Assembly: GCF_030020805.1 (NCBI RefSeq)
Contig: NZ_CP125098.1
Span: forward strand, 2,026,001 to 2,090,000
Origin: Paenibacillus sp. RC67
Lineage (GTDB): Bacteria; Bacillota; Bacilli; Paenibacillales; NBRC-103111
Reading direction: 5' to 3'
Length of the DNA: 64,000 nucleotides
In this document: in pieces, positions 23,745-32,585 of the stretch
Position numbering within the stretch: the stretch's first letter is position 1
How the letters are laid out: every line of letters begins with the position of its first letter
The notes under the pieces: generated by a model
What the model saw: the letters and a program-made list of their open reading frames with translations, nothing else
Database searches by the model: none
Told to the model about the DNA's origin: nothing
Program-made: the position numbers and the translations under genes

Positions 23745-25478
23745 ATGAACAATTCTTTCAAGAAGGTTATGGTAACCGGTTTGACAATGGCAATGGTGCT
23801 GGGTGGCTCCACTGCAGCTTTTGCCGATAACAGCAAAAGTAAGGGCAACGATAAAGACCATGGCCGCGATGCGGTTCAAACCAAATCTAATAATAACAAT
23901 AATAATAAGAACAATGGCAGTGACATTTATATCAACAATCTGAATGTTAAAAATATGACGATTAAATTGTCCTTCGACGATGTGAAGGGTGCTGACGTGG
24001 AGTGGGCTGCACGCTACATTGCAAGCTTAGCCTCCAAAAGAGTATTTGAAGGCTATGAGGATGGAACATTCCAGCCTCGCAAAACGATCACTCGTATCGA
24101 AGCTATCACCGCAGCTGTTCGCTTGATGGGATTGCGTGACCAAGCCGAATCGACAGAAGCGATGAATTCCAACCTGAACTTTAAAGATGCGGATAAAATT
24201 AAACAAAAATATCCATGGGCTGTCGGCTATGTTGCGGTAGCGCTTCAAAATGACCTGTTCCAGGAATCCGATGATTCCGTACAACCGGAAAAAGAAGCGG
24301 ATCGCTTATGGGCAACGACACTTCTAATTAAAGCATTGAAGCTCCAAGAAGAAGCTAAGGCAAAAATGAGCACGAAGCTGTCTTTCAAGGATGCCAATAA
24401 AATTCCTGCCGGTTCCGTAGGCTATGTAGAAGAAGCTATTGAAAAGCACCTGGTAGACGGTTACGAGGATAACACTTTCCGTCCTGACCGTTCCGTAACG
24501 CGCGCTGAGTTGGCGGCATTGCTGGATCGCACAGGCAACCAGCTTCCCGATAATACTTCCGTAAACGGAACGCTGAATGCGGCAGTAAGCAACAATGTAT
24601 TGACGTTGACTAAAGACGGGCAATCGTACAGCATTGAGCTTGATTCTAACGCTTTCATTTTCAGAAACGGCGCTAAAGTAGCGGCTTCCGAGCTGAGAGC
24701 AGGCGACAAAGTAACCGTTCGTTCCTACGGCGGTAAAGCGATTTTCGTAGAAGTCACGAAGGCTGCTAACGACAACTCGACACCTGATAACACAACTTTC
24801 TCAGCTTCTATCAACGCTACAGTGAGCAATAATAAGCTTTCTTATACTAAAGATAACCAAACCTACAGCACTGAGTTTGCATCGAATGCTACTATCATTC
24901 GTAACGGCCGCACCGTAGCCGCTTCCGAGCTGAGAGCAGGAGACCAAGTTAACATCCGTACTTACAATGGCAAAATCATTTTCGTAGAAGTCACGAAACT
25001 TGCTGACGGCAGCCAATTGCCAGATAACACAACCTTCGCGGCATCGGTTAATGCAGCAGTAAGCAATAACACATTGACGTTGACTAAAGATAGCGTATCC
25101 TACAGCGTAGAGATTGCCTCGAATGCGACTATCGTTCGCAACGGCCGTACAGTATCAGCTTCCGAGTTGAGAGCAGGCGATCAAATCAACGTACGTACTT
25201 ACAGCGGCAAAATCATTTTCGTAGAAGTAACCAAAATGGTTGAGGAGCAAACCGATTTCACGGTTGTGGGTAACTTGAACTCCTACACGCTGAACTCTGC
25301 TGGAACGATTGCTACGATTTCCATTAACCAAACACTTAGCAACGGTACAGTACAAACAGCGGTATACAACACGTCCTCAAACCTTACGATTCAAGGCGAT
25401 CTGTCCCAATTGACTACGGACCGTTCAATTGAACTAAGAGGTAAAGACCAACTCGTTCATACGATTGTTATCCGCTAA
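23745..25478 (+). CDS. S-layer-homology protein with three tandem C-terminal repeats
   Basis: ATG 23745 is chosen since AAGGGAG lies 8 bases upstream; ATGs at 23739 and 23742 are too close. The 577-residue product has a signal peptide (VMVTGLTMAMVLGGSTAAFA), an Asn/Lys-rich linker with poly-Asn, and three SLH modules (about residues 75-265; for example SKRVFEGYEDGTFQP with TRIEAI, and VDGYEDNTFRPDRSVTRAEL). These bind pyruvylated secondary cell-wall polymer. Three near-identical repeats of about 79 residues follow, then a distinct C-terminal beta domain. Each repeat contains PDNT, AVSNN, SNA, RNG, ASELRAGD and IFVEVTK. The repeats look like small beta-barrel domains (DUF5666-like). It is probably a cell-surface structural or adhesive protein. 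Confidence 0.88.
   Translation: MNNSFKKVMVTGLTMAMVLGGSTAAFADNSKSKGNDKDHGRDAVQTKSNNNNNNKNNGSDIYINNLNVKNMTIKLSFDDVKGADVEWAARYIASLASKRVFEGYEDGTFQPRKTITRIEAITAAVRLMGLRDQAESTEAMNSNLNFKDADKIKQKYPWAVGYVAVALQNDLFQESDDSVQPEKEADRLWATTLLIKALKLQEEAKAKMSTKLSFKDANKIPAGSVGYVEEAIEKHLVDGYEDNTFRPDRSVTRAELAALLDRTGNQLPDNTSVNGTLNAAVSNNVLTLTKDGQSYSIELDSNAFIFRNGAKVAASELRAGDKVTVRSYGGKAIFVEVTKAANDNSTPDNTTFSASINATVSNNKLSYTKDNQTYSTEFASNATIIRNGRTVAASELRAGDQVNIRTYNGKIIFVEVTKLADGSQLPDNTTFAASVNAAVSNNTLTLTKDSVSYSVEIASNATIVRNGRTVSASELRAGDQINVRTYSGKIIFVEVTKMVEEQTDFTVVGNLNSYTLNSAGTIATISINQTLSNGTVQTAVYNTSSNLTIQGDLSQLTTDRSIELRGKDQLVHTIVIR
24537..25247 (+). repeat. Three in-frame tandem repeats of about 237-240 bp
   Basis: Units begin near 24537, 24777 and 25014. 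All encode an approximately 79-residue module with shared ASELRAGD and VEVTK. The DNA of units 2 and 3 is the more similar pair (shared CGTAACGGCCG / CGCAACGGCCG and AAAATCATTTTCGTAGAAGT), pointing to a recent internal duplication. Confidence 0.8.
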
Positions 25479-25523
25479 TCCCTTTTATTGATATAGATAC
25501 TGAAAAAGGTTAGATTACGACCG

Positions 25524-25574
25524 GAGCAGTCTTCCCACGAACCTACGGGTTATCGGGAGGACTGTTCTTTTTTT
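25524..25574 (+). terminator. Terminator after the SLH gene
   Basis: GAGCAGTCTTCCC (25524-25536) pairs with GGGAGGACTGTTC (25555-25567) followed by a T run. The intervening arm can form a second short stem. Confidence 0.7.
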
Positions 25575-25647
25575 GTGAACTCTCTGGACAGGCGGCGTCA
25601 TAGGTGTATAATTAATAAAATTAGTGAAGTCAACCCGGAGGAATCTT

Positions 25648-26901
25648 ATGGACAATCAATCAGTCAAGCTAGAAGATATCATCGTGGCAAGCCATTTGTT
25701 GAAGGATGTCGTGCATCATACCCCACTGCAAAAAAACTTTATTTTATCCGATAAATATAACTGCAATGTATACCTAAAGCGGGAGGATCTGCAGGTCGTC
25801 CGTTCGTTCAAAATTCGCGGAGCGTATAACCTGATTCGCAGTCTGCCGGAAGAAAAGCTGGCTAAAGGAGTTGTGTGTGCCAGTGCGGGTAATCATGCCC
25901 AGGGGATGGCCTTTTCGTGCAAGGCGCTGCAAATTCATGGAAAAATCTTCATGCCTACAACCACACCGCGGCAAAAAATTTCCCAAGTGAAGCTGTTTGG
26001 CGGTTCGTTCGTGGAGGTCATTCTGATAGGCGATACGTTCGATGATTCCTTGAATGAAGCGGTTCTTTATTGTGAAAAGGAAGATATGCAATTCATTCAT
26101 CCATTTGATAATCAGAAAATTATTGCGGGTCAAGGGACCGTAGGCCTTGAGCTGATGAACGATATGCGGGAGCCAGTCGATTTCGTATTCGCTGGAATTG
26201 GTGGAGGAGGCTTGGCAGCCGGTGTTGGAACGTATATTAAAAGCATAAGTCCTTCAACCCGTTTTATCGGCGTAGAGGCGACAGGAGCTTCATCCATGCG
26301 CCAAGCTATCGATCAAGGCGAGATCGTCACACTGACCGATATTGATAAATTCGTTGACGGCACGGCGGTCAGACGTGTTGGGGAGTTAACGTATGACATT
26401 TGCCAAAAAGTCGTTGATGACATCGTCGTTGTACCCGAAGGCAAAGTTTGCACCACCATCTTGGAGTTGTATAACGAAAATGCGATCGTAGCTGAACCGG
26501 CTGGAGCGTTGACTATTACGGCGCTTGATTTTTACCGCGACCAAATCGCAGGCAAAAATGTCGTCTGTATCATCAGCGGCGGCAACAACGATATTGACCG
26601 GATGCAGGAAATTAAAGAACGTTCGCTGATTTACGAAGGGCTTAAGCATTATTTTACAGTAGAGTTTCCGCAGCGTGCCGGAGCTTTGCGCGAGTTTCTG
26701 GATGAAGTGCTCGGACCGAACGATGATATTACACGGTTTGAATACACGAAGAAAACGAGCAAGGAGAACGGACCGGCTCTGGTCGGAGTGGAGCTTAAGA
26801 ATAAGGAGGACTATGAGCCTCTGGTTGAGCGCATGAGCCTTAAAGGGTTCAAGTTCGTGGAGATTAATAAGAACCCTCATTTGTTCAATTTATTGATTTG
26901 A
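25648..26901 (+). CDS. ilvA: Threonine ammonia-lyase (threonine dehydratase)
   Basis: The product has 417 residues from ATG 25648, with CGGAGGAA upstream. It is a PLP enzyme converting threonine to 2-oxobutanoate for isoleucine synthesis. The PLP lysine is Lys55 in RSFKIRGAY, and the phosphate loops are SAGNHAQG (79-86) and GIGGGGLAAG. The C-terminal about 85 residues form a regulatory ACT-like domain (FTVEFPQRAGALREFL), the single-ACT form usual in Firmicutes IlvA. It stands alone; no ilv/leu operon genes and no T-box leader were found. Terminator downstream. Confidence 0.93.
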   Translation: MDNQSVKLEDIIVASHLLKDVVHHTPLQKNFILSDKYNCNVYLKREDLQVVRSFKIRGAYNLIRSLPEEKLAKGVVCASAGNHAQGMAFSCKALQIHGKIFMPTTTPRQKISQVKLFGGSFVEVILIGDTFDDSLNEAVLYCEKEDMQFIHPFDNQKIIAGQGTVGLELMNDMREPVDFVFAGIGGGGLAAGVGTYIKSISPSTRFIGVEATGASSMRQAIDQGEIVTLTDIDKFVDGTAVRRVGELTYDICQKVVDDIVVVPEGKVCTTILELYNENAIVAEPAGALTITALDFYRDQIAGKNVVCIISGGNNDIDRMQEIKERSLIYEGLKHYFTVEFPQRAGALREFLDEVLGPNDDITRFEYTKKTSKENGPALVGVELKNKEDYEPLVERMSLKGFKFVEINKNPHLFNLLI

Positions 26902-26927
26902 TGAGCTATACAGAATAGTGTAAAGAC

Positions 26928-26972
26928 AACACCGTTAGGGATTTTCAATGACCTGGCGGTGTTTTATTTTTT
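26928..26972 (+). terminator. Terminator after ilvA
   Basis: AACACCG (26928-26934) pairs with CGGTGTT (26956-26962), followed by a T-rich tract. Confidence 0.65.
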
Positions 26973-27066
26973 GTCTAAATCAGTATTGATCTCCATCAGG
27001 AATTATTTTACAATAGATCATATGTTCGTTTTATTATTGGTTTGATTAGATGGGGAGGGAACTGCA

Positions 27067-27549
27067 TTGAACGTATCCATTGTCGAACGCCCGGAATTAA
27101 GAGCAGCAGTACTAAAAGTAGAATGCGACGGAAGCCAAGTCCGTCAAGCTTGGAGGCAGTTGGAAGGATTGATGGAAGGTAAATCGGCAAGGCTGAATGA
27201 AGACTACGGGCACGTATTTATTCCTGAGTGGCAGTGGCCGACGGGCGTAAAGACGCTATGGGTAGGGGTGGAAGTGCCATCCTATGATGACATGCCAGAG
27301 GAGCTCGAGAGATTGATCATTCCGGCTAGAACTTTCGCGACCCTTACGATCAAGGGCGATCGTAAACAAATGGACGCTGCGTACCGTTTCCTTAATGAGT
27401 GGTTTCAGACAGAAAAGTACGAGCGAGACATGTCAGACGGGGCATTCGGCTTTGAAGCCAATCGCTTGAAACCCATTAATCCATTTCATATTGCCGCTGA
27501 TGTAATCGATTTTTTTGATTTTGATATTTATGCGCCTATCAAACTATAA
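27067..27549 (+). CDS. GyrI-like / AraC effector-binding-domain protein
   Basis: Start TTG 27067 has GGGGAGGGA just upstream. The 160-residue product is a single GyrI-like small-molecule-binding domain: SIVERPELRAAVLKVEC at the start, TLWVGVEVPSYDDMPEELERLIIPARTFATLTIKGD in the middle (the IPAR-FA-fold marker), and FEANRLKPINPFHIAADV near the end. No HTH domain is attached. Standalone members bind hydrophobic ligands or act as gyrase-binding or drug-sequestering proteins. The role here is unknown. Confidence 0.65.
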   Translation: MNVSIVERPELRAAVLKVECDGSQVRQAWRQLEGLMEGKSARLNEDYGHVFIPEWQWPTGVKTLWVGVEVPSYDDMPEELERLIIPARTFATLTIKGDRKQMDAAYRFLNEWFQTEKYERDMSDGAFGFEANRLKPINPFHIAADVIDFFDFDIYAPIKL

Positions 27550-27565
27550 CATGCAGCTTGAAGCA

Positions 27566-27600
27566 ACAAAAAACCTAGCTGTCATAGACCGCTAGGTTTA
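27566..27600 (-). terminator. Terminator of the aminotransferase gene
   Basis: On the minus strand AAACCTAGC and GCTAGGTTT form a stem followed by TTTTTTG. Confidence 0.65.
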
Positions 27601-27613
27601 TCGATATTGCTTA

Positions 27614-28922
27614 TTACTTAGCAGCAACTTGCTGCAAGTCTTGAACGCCTTGGAAGATCGTCTCGAACAATTCTTCTAGATTGACTTCTTCAATGCAGGA
27701 GAAGGCAACACGCAGGTCCGTTTCGCCTAAAGCGATAGTGCCGATTCCGTACTGGTCAAGCAGGTGAACGCGAAGCGTCTCTGCATCGACCGTTTTCAGC
27801 TTCAAGCACATAAAGTACCCGGAGTTGAACGGGTAATACTCCCAAACTTCGTTGAATTTACCGCTGTCCAAGATGCTTTTGACTTTGTTCGCGCGGCCTT
27901 TCATAATTTCGGATTTTTTCATGTTTCTGCACTTTGAAATCCGGTGAGTTCAATGCGTGCAGGACAAACGTTTGCGAAGGATGCGGTCCGCTGGAAATCG
28001 TAGCGCGGATGATCCCCATTGTTTTTTGCTCCAAAGCAGCAAGCATAGCATCGCTTTGACCAGCATAAGTGATGAAGCCTACGCGGAAGCCCCATACATA
28101 CTCTTCTTTGGTCGCACCGTCAATTTTTATAGACAACACGCGAGGGTGAAGATCTGTCAATTGGCCTGCAAGAGACTCGACCATCGAATCCTCGAAGAAC
28201 AAGCCGAAGTAGGCATCATCTGTTACTGCAATAACATTGATCCCTGCTTCTGCAGCATCCTTGATAGCAGCAACGATTTGCTTACCTTCTTCAGCGCCAG
28301 GCGTGTAGCCTGTAGGGTTGTTAGGGAAGTTCAGGACGACAATCGCTTTACCTTTGCCTTTTTGTGCGAGCAGCGCTTCACGAAGTCCTTCGGCATTGAA
28401 CTTGCGCTCGCTGTTATACAGCGGGTAGTAGACCATTTCAGCACCGCGGCGGATACCGAAGGTCAGTTCATAGTTTTCCCAGTTTTTGTCAGGGATAATA
28501 ACGGCATCGCCAGGACCTGCGTACAAGTCGGCAACAATGCTTAAGCCATGCGTCAATGCATTCGTTACGATCGGATTACCCAGGCTCTTTCCTTGCAGAG
28601 AAGGATTTTCCTCGATCATTTTAGCGCGCCAAGCGGTACGCAGCTCAGGCTTACCAGCAGGTGGAGCATATTCGTAAATATCTTTAGGATCGTATGCGGA
28701 CAATGTATCTTGAATCACCTTCAGATGCATAGGCTTGCCATTTTCTAATGCAGTTCCGATGGTGGCATTGAATTTCTTCGCTTTTTGCTTTGCTTCAGCC
28801 GATTGGCTTAGGATACCAACCTTAGGGAAGTAGATTTGCTTGCCCAAATCGGACAGCATTTCATAAACATGGGAATTTTCTTTAGCAATTGTATCGTTGA
28901 GCTGTTGTGCAAGAGGGTTCAT
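27614..28922 (-). pseudogene. Class I/II aminotransferase interrupted by a one-base frameshift
   Basis: The N-terminal part (start ATG 28922 after GGATGGAG) covers about 320 residues: PPAGKPELRTAWRAKM, NPIVTNALTHGLS, the PLP-pocket NFPNNPTGY, TDDAYFGLF, and the Schiff-base region KIDGATKEEYVWGFRVGF. The frame then runs out of register at KVQKHEK. The remainder (SEIMKGRANKVKSIL to the stop at 27614) lies one frame away. The break is at a six-base A run (T6, 27914-27919 on plus); five A would restore a protein of about 435 residues. Everything else looks intact, so this is either a recent mutation or a homopolymer miscall. It is a PLP aminotransferase; the amino-acid substrate is not evident. 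Confidence 0.8.
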
Positions 28923-28981
28923 CTCGCTCCATCCTTCCATTCATCTAGCTTGGCATTAGTAATAGCTTAACATTAGCCAAT

Positions 28982-29010
28982 ATTATACCATTTTCAATCG
29001 AGGGAGTCAC
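28982..29010 (-). promoter_or_regulatory. Promoter of the aminotransferase gene
   Basis: On the minus strand GTGACT (29005-29010), a 17-bp spacer and TATAAT (28982-28987) with TGG giving an extended -10. The remaining part of 28941-29278 has a TTGACA at 29107 without a good -10 and a palindrome AAACGTTT at 29212. Confidence 0.55.
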
Positions 29011-29209
29011 GGCTTCTTTCGGAAAAATACCGAACCTTATTCGATACATATTCGAACGATGTACGTGATTTGTTCAAAAAACGATAAGGATAGGGCGGGA
29101 CAATTGTTGACAAAGTTTGAAGTTCCTCTGTATCGGTAGCGATGTACTCGGTTTTATGTTACCATATACAGGGGCGCGGATGGAACGTGATTCGTGTTTT
29201 TTTGCGAAT

Positions 29210-29221
29210 TGAAACGTTTTA
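29210..29221 (+). promoter_or_regulatory. LacI-type palindrome upstream of kduI
   Basis: TGAAACGTTTTA, with the perfect core AAACGTTT, lies about 60 bp before kduI. It has the central CG palindrome of LacI/GalR-family operators such as KdgR, but does not fit the CcpA cre consensus exactly. Function inferred only from motif and position. Confidence 0.3.
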
Positions 29222-29278
29222 TGGTTAATTGGACCATCAAAATCGCAGCCAATTATTACTGAGGAGGCAATTATTGTT

Positions 29279-30112
29279 ATGGAAATCCGCTACGCGACAA
29301 ATCCGACGGAAACGAAATCGTACGATACGGACAAGCTAAGAAACGAATATTTGATCGAAGGGTTGTTTGTACCTGGTAAATTGACTATGGTATACAGCCA
29401 CGTTGACCGTTTTATTACAGGTGGCGTTATTCCTACTTCCGAACCGATCAAACTTGAAGCTGATAAGCATGAAATGGGTGCTGACTTCTTCCTGGAGCGT
29501 CGTGAAATCGGGATCATCAACGTTGGACCTAAAGGTTCCGTTATCGTTGAAGGTACTGAATATGAGTTGAACACTAGAGACTGCCTGTATGTGGGTCTTG
29601 GTAATAAAGAAGTAACGTTCAAAAGCGCTGACGCTTCGAACCCTGCACGCTTCTACTTCAACTCCACACCAGCTCACAAACAATACCCAACTGTAAAAGT
29701 AGGTCTTGAAGAGGCTGAAACCGAGCACCTGGGTTCCATCAACTCCTCTAACGAGCGCGTAATTCATAGATATATCCATTTGAACGGCGTTCAAAGCTGC
29801 CAATTGGTTATGGGTATGACTTTGCTGAAACCAGGCAACATGTGGAATACTATGCCTTGCCACACACACAACCGTCGTTCTGAAGTATACTTCTACTTTG
29901 ATATGCCAGAAGATGGCCTAGTGTTCCACTTCATGGGCGAGCCTAAAGAAACCCGTCATCTGGTTGTTCGCAACGAGCAAGCGGTTATTTCCCCAAGCTG
30001 GTCGATTCACTCCGGCGTTGGTACTAACAACTACACGTTCATTTGGGCAATGGCTGGTGAAAACCAAGTGTTCCACGATATGGACAAAGTAGATCCTAAG
30101 GATCTTCGCTAA
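29279..30112 (+). CDS. kduI: 5-dehydro-4-deoxy-D-glucuronate isomerase (KduI)
   Basis: The 277-residue cupin protein matches the length of E. coli KduI (278). Metal ligands are visible at equivalent positions: His195 and His197 (CHTHNRRSE), Glu202 and His244 (SIHSGVG). It isomerises 4-deoxy-5-ketouronate to 3-deoxy-2,5-diketogluconate in pectin and glycosaminoglycan breakdown. The partner dehydrogenase kduD is not adjacent. The RBS GAGGAGG is strong. A terminator isolates it as a single-gene unit. Confidence 0.95.
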   Translation: MEIRYATNPTETKSYDTDKLRNEYLIEGLFVPGKLTMVYSHVDRFITGGVIPTSEPIKLEADKHEMGADFFLERREIGIINVGPKGSVIVEGTEYELNTRDCLYVGLGNKEVTFKSADASNPARFYFNSTPAHKQYPTVKVGLEEAETEHLGSINSSNERVIHRYIHLNGVQSCQLVMGMTLLKPGNMWNTMPCHTHNRRSEVYFYFDMPEDGLVFHFMGEPKETRHLVVRNEQAVISPSWSIHSGVGTNNYTFIWAMAGENQVFHDMDKVDPKDLR

Positions 30113-30134
30113 TCCTGTTCGTTGAGCAACATAA

Positions 30135-30180
30135 AGATTGTCCCGTTCGGCAGAAGTTCTGTCGCGGGCAGTCTTTTTTT
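30135..30180 (+). terminator. Terminator after kduI
   Basis: A long imperfect stem (AGATTGTCCCG with CGGGCAGTCT, inner CGGCAGAA/TTCTGTCG) is followed by seven T. Confidence 0.75.
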
Positions 30181-30366
30181 TGTTGTCAACGGATAATCGC
30201 GGGTGAGATAATGGCCTTACAAACATGGATTTGATAAAACGGAGGAAACGGTCTGATTACATCTTAGTATCGTGAATCAGCAGCTAGAGTGTCATAACGT
30301 TAAATAACGGCTCACGGTGTGCGCAAATGCCAGTTTCCCCTAAATATGAATGAGGGGTTGATGTAC

Positions 30367-30954
30367 ATGGCAAGTATCATCAAAATAAGGGCCAGCATAT
30401 TTATCGGAGGCATGAGCTGGCTGCCAGCGATTCACGATCCGGAGACCGGAAGCAAGTTAGAGTATGCAGCAGATATTCGAGGCTTTACTCCCCAAGCGGT
30501 GAATACAGGGCGCTCGCGCGTGGAGCAGGAGGTAACCGTCGATTTTGCGAAGCAAAGGCTTGTAGCATATGCAAATACCGGAGCTACGATCCTACGTATT
30601 ACGACTCCAGACGGAACGGTGCAGTATAAGGAAGGAAAAGCGCCTACGGATGACATTACGGTAGAGAATGAAAGCTGGGGAGAGCACGAGGTTGCTTTTG
30701 TGATGAAGGCCAGTGTCCGAAATCCGTTAAGGCTTGATGCTCCTACAGTGGATTACCAATTAGATGTTACCATACATAAAGACGGAATCGCGCATATCAA
30801 AGGCTCGCATGACGGCTTTCCATGCTATGAGTTTTATAAACAGGTCGATTTTGGCGAGCACCAGCTTATTCAATCTCATCATTTTCTCGATACCGGCGAC
30901 ACGCCTGCGGCTATGGCAGGGGATATGGAATATCATTTTGAGAAGACCGTTTAA
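30367..30954 (+). CDS. Hypothetical protein, DUF3238-like
   Basis: ATG 30367 is preferred, with GAGGGG 9 bases upstream; earlier in-frame starts lack an RBS. The 195-residue product is beta-rich and soluble: IIKIRASIFIGGMSWLPAIH at the start, GDNRGF-like AADIRGFTPQA, alternating strands (VTVDFAKQRLVAY, ITVENESWGEHEVAF) and a C-terminal HDGFPCYEFYKQ. This layout recalls Bacillus DUF3238 proteins, recalled from memory and not verified. No signal, membrane segment or catalytic motif is visible. Function unknown. Confidence 0.5.
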   Translation: MASIIKIRASIFIGGMSWLPAIHDPETGSKLEYAADIRGFTPQAVNTGRSRVEQEVTVDFAKQRLVAYANTGATILRITTPDGTVQYKEGKAPTDDITVENESWGEHEVAFVMKASVRNPLRLDAPTVDYQLDVTIHKDGIAHIKGSHDGFPCYEFYKQVDFGEHQLIQSHHFLDTGDTPAAMAGDMEYHFEKTV

Positions 30955-30959
30955 TGACG

Positions 30960-31004
30960 AACCCCCTCTGAAACCATGCTTAGTGGTTGCGGAGGGGGTT
31001 TTTA
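30960..31004 (+). terminator. Terminator after the DUF3238-like gene
   Basis: ACCCCCTC (30961-30968) pairs with GAGGGGGT (30992-30999), inner AAACCA/TGGTT, then TTTTT. Confidence 0.7.
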
Positions 31005-31024
31005 ATGTATCATGCTGCTATGAT

Positions 31025-31237
31025 TTAGAAAGATTTAGCCTTGAAGTGAACGACCGCGCTGTATAGCATTTTACCGATATTGGGGTCAAACACGACGTGA
31101 TGATCGATCGCGTGAACATCGAGCAGCAGCGCCTTGTTATTGTCAATTTGCTCCGAAATTTTTCGCTCCAGCGTTTTCATGTCATATGCCTCAAAAAACT
31201 CAATCTTATTATCCATTCTGTCTAAACTGAAATTCAT
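31025..31237 (-). CDS. YrzA/DUF2536-like small protein
   Basis: From the ATG at 31237 (AGGAGAG upstream on the minus strand) the product has 70 residues, the same size as B. subtilis YrzA. Shared features are MNFSLDRMDNKIEFFEA, the central LERKISEQIDNNKALLLDV and the end MLYSAVVHFKAKS. The frame continues upstream but without an RBS. It is a small cytoplasmic protein of unknown function. Confidence 0.65.
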   Translation of the reverse strand: MNFSLDRMDNKIEFFEAYDMKTLERKISEQIDNNKALLLDVHAIDHHVVFDPNIGKMLYSAVVHFKAKSF

Positions 31238-31401
31238 TGTGAGAACTCTCCTAATTACGTTTTCAGTATATTGTACCAAATATATGTCTCGGAACAACAC
31301 TTTTATTGACCATGACTCGCCCTTTTAGTTTTTTAAAAACACATTGTCAATCCGTGCAGCCAGTGAGATAATAGGTCTCGTATTTACACTATATATGAAA
31401 A

Positions 31402-31415
31402 GAGAGTAAACTCTC
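31402..31415 (+). promoter_or_regulatory. Palindrome abutting the MFS start codon
   Basis: GAGAGT-AA-ACTCTC is a perfect 14-bp palindrome whose last base touches the ATG at 31416 and which covers the only SD-like GAGAG. It may be a repressor operator or an RNA hairpin masking the ribosome site. Confidence 0.4.
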
Positions 31416-32585
31416 ATGACCTATTTCCTGTTATTTTATATGATCGTCTATATGGGAAATGCCGTATACGGAACTTATATCCCCGTGTACTTTCAATCTG
31501 TCGGCGCTTCACCCGCGCAGATTGGTAGCTTGTTGAGCTTGGGACCGCTAGTGGCCGTACTTGCCCAGCCGCTTTGGGGGACGATCGGAGATCGGTCTAA
31601 AACCAAAAACTCCGTATTAGCTCTACTGCTAATCGGCAGCGGTGTGAGTGTTCTGTTATTCCCGATATCCTCTGCATTTTATTATATGCTGCTCATGGTA
31701 TGCTTGTTTACTTTTTTTCAAACGTCCATTTTCGCTATTAGCGATGCTATTACGTTAGAGGAACTGGACAAACAAAAACGCTGGTCCTTCGGGGGAATCC
31801 GGTTGGGCGGAACGTTCGGTTTTGCTATCATGTCCTTCGCATTCGGATATTTGGCGAAGATGAACATCAATTACTTGTTTCCTGTTTTTGCTGCAGTCAT
31901 GCTCGTTTCGCTACTGCTGCTGACCCGTTTCCCCAAAATATCCGGCTATCAATCGGCGGGAAGCAAAATGCAAGTATGGGTACTGTTCAAAAATCGCAAA
32001 TTGATGATTTATTTGGGCATTAATCTTGTATTGCAAATTACATTAGGTTACTATTATTCGTTCTTTCCTATTTATTTTCGGGAGCTTGGGGCGGACAATG
32101 TGATGATCGGTTGGTCTATGGTCATTTCCTCGCTAAGCGAGATTCCGTTCTTACTATTTGCCAACCGCTTAATGGAGCGTGTGCGGCTTACCCATATTTT
32201 GCTCATTTCGAGCTTTGCGGCAGCGCTGCGCTGGATTTGCTTTTCGTTTACAGAGAATCCATATTGGGTTCTTCCGGCGCAAGCGCTCCATGGCTTAATT
32301 TTTATCGTTTTGACGGTTACGATGGCGATGTATATCAATCGGGAAGTGCCGAAGGAGCTCAAGGCCAGCGGGCAGACGCTAAACGGTCTTCTCAGCCTTG
32401 GAGTAGCTAGAATTATTGGAAGTTTTTTTGGAGGATTTGCTAGCGAGGCTTATGGGATGCGCAGCGTATTTCTTTTCAATGCTTGGATTGCTTTAGCCTG
32501 TAGTGCCTGTATCATATGGGTGACCATCAGGGAGAAGAAAGCGGAATCTCACATCAACGAAAACAAAGGAGTGCTGAATCGGTGA
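31416..32585 (+). CDS. MFS transporter (LacY/nucleoside-symporter-like)
   Basis: The 389-residue product has 12 predicted membrane helices. MFS markers are WGTIGDRSKTKN (loop 2-3, G-x-x-x-D-R) and the matching segment NRLMERVRL in the second half. It resembles the MFS_1-like/LacY-like group (PVYFQSVGASPAQIGSLLSL; the ending EAYGMRSVF). The substrate is unknown. The stop codon overlaps the GTG start of ypsA (GTGA), so the two are translationally coupled. The ribosome site upstream is weak and lies within a palindrome. Confidence 0.8.
   Translation: MTYFLLFYMIVYMGNAVYGTYIPVYFQSVGASPAQIGSLLSLGPLVAVLAQPLWGTIGDRSKTKNSVLALLLIGSGVSVLLFPISSAFYYMLLMVCLFTFFQTSIFAISDAITLEELDKQKRWSFGGIRLGGTFGFAIMSFAFGYLAKMNINYLFPVFAAVMLVSLLLLTRFPKISGYQSAGSKMQVWVLFKNRKLMIYLGINLVLQITLGYYYSFFPIYFRELGADNVMIGWSMVISSLSEIPFLLFANRLMERVRLTHILLISSFAAALRWICFSFTENPYWVLPAQALHGLIFIVLTVTMAMYINREVPKELKASGQTLNGLLSLGVARIIGSFFGGFASEAYGMRSVFLFNAWIALACSACIIWVTIREKKAESHINENKGVLNR

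Noticed and set aside
25479..25647. T-box leader before ilvA
   Set aside because: No T-box sequence (AGGGTGG-ACCGCG) or specifier stem is visible; the hairpin present fits a terminator of the SLH gene.
29107..29136. TTGACA as a promoter of kduI
   Set aside because: The best -10 at proper spacing is TATCGG, a poor match, so the assignment is not supported.
29210..29224. CcpA cre site upstream of kduI
   Set aside because: The spacing of TTGAAACG does not fit the cre consensus; only a generic LacI-type palindrome is claimed.
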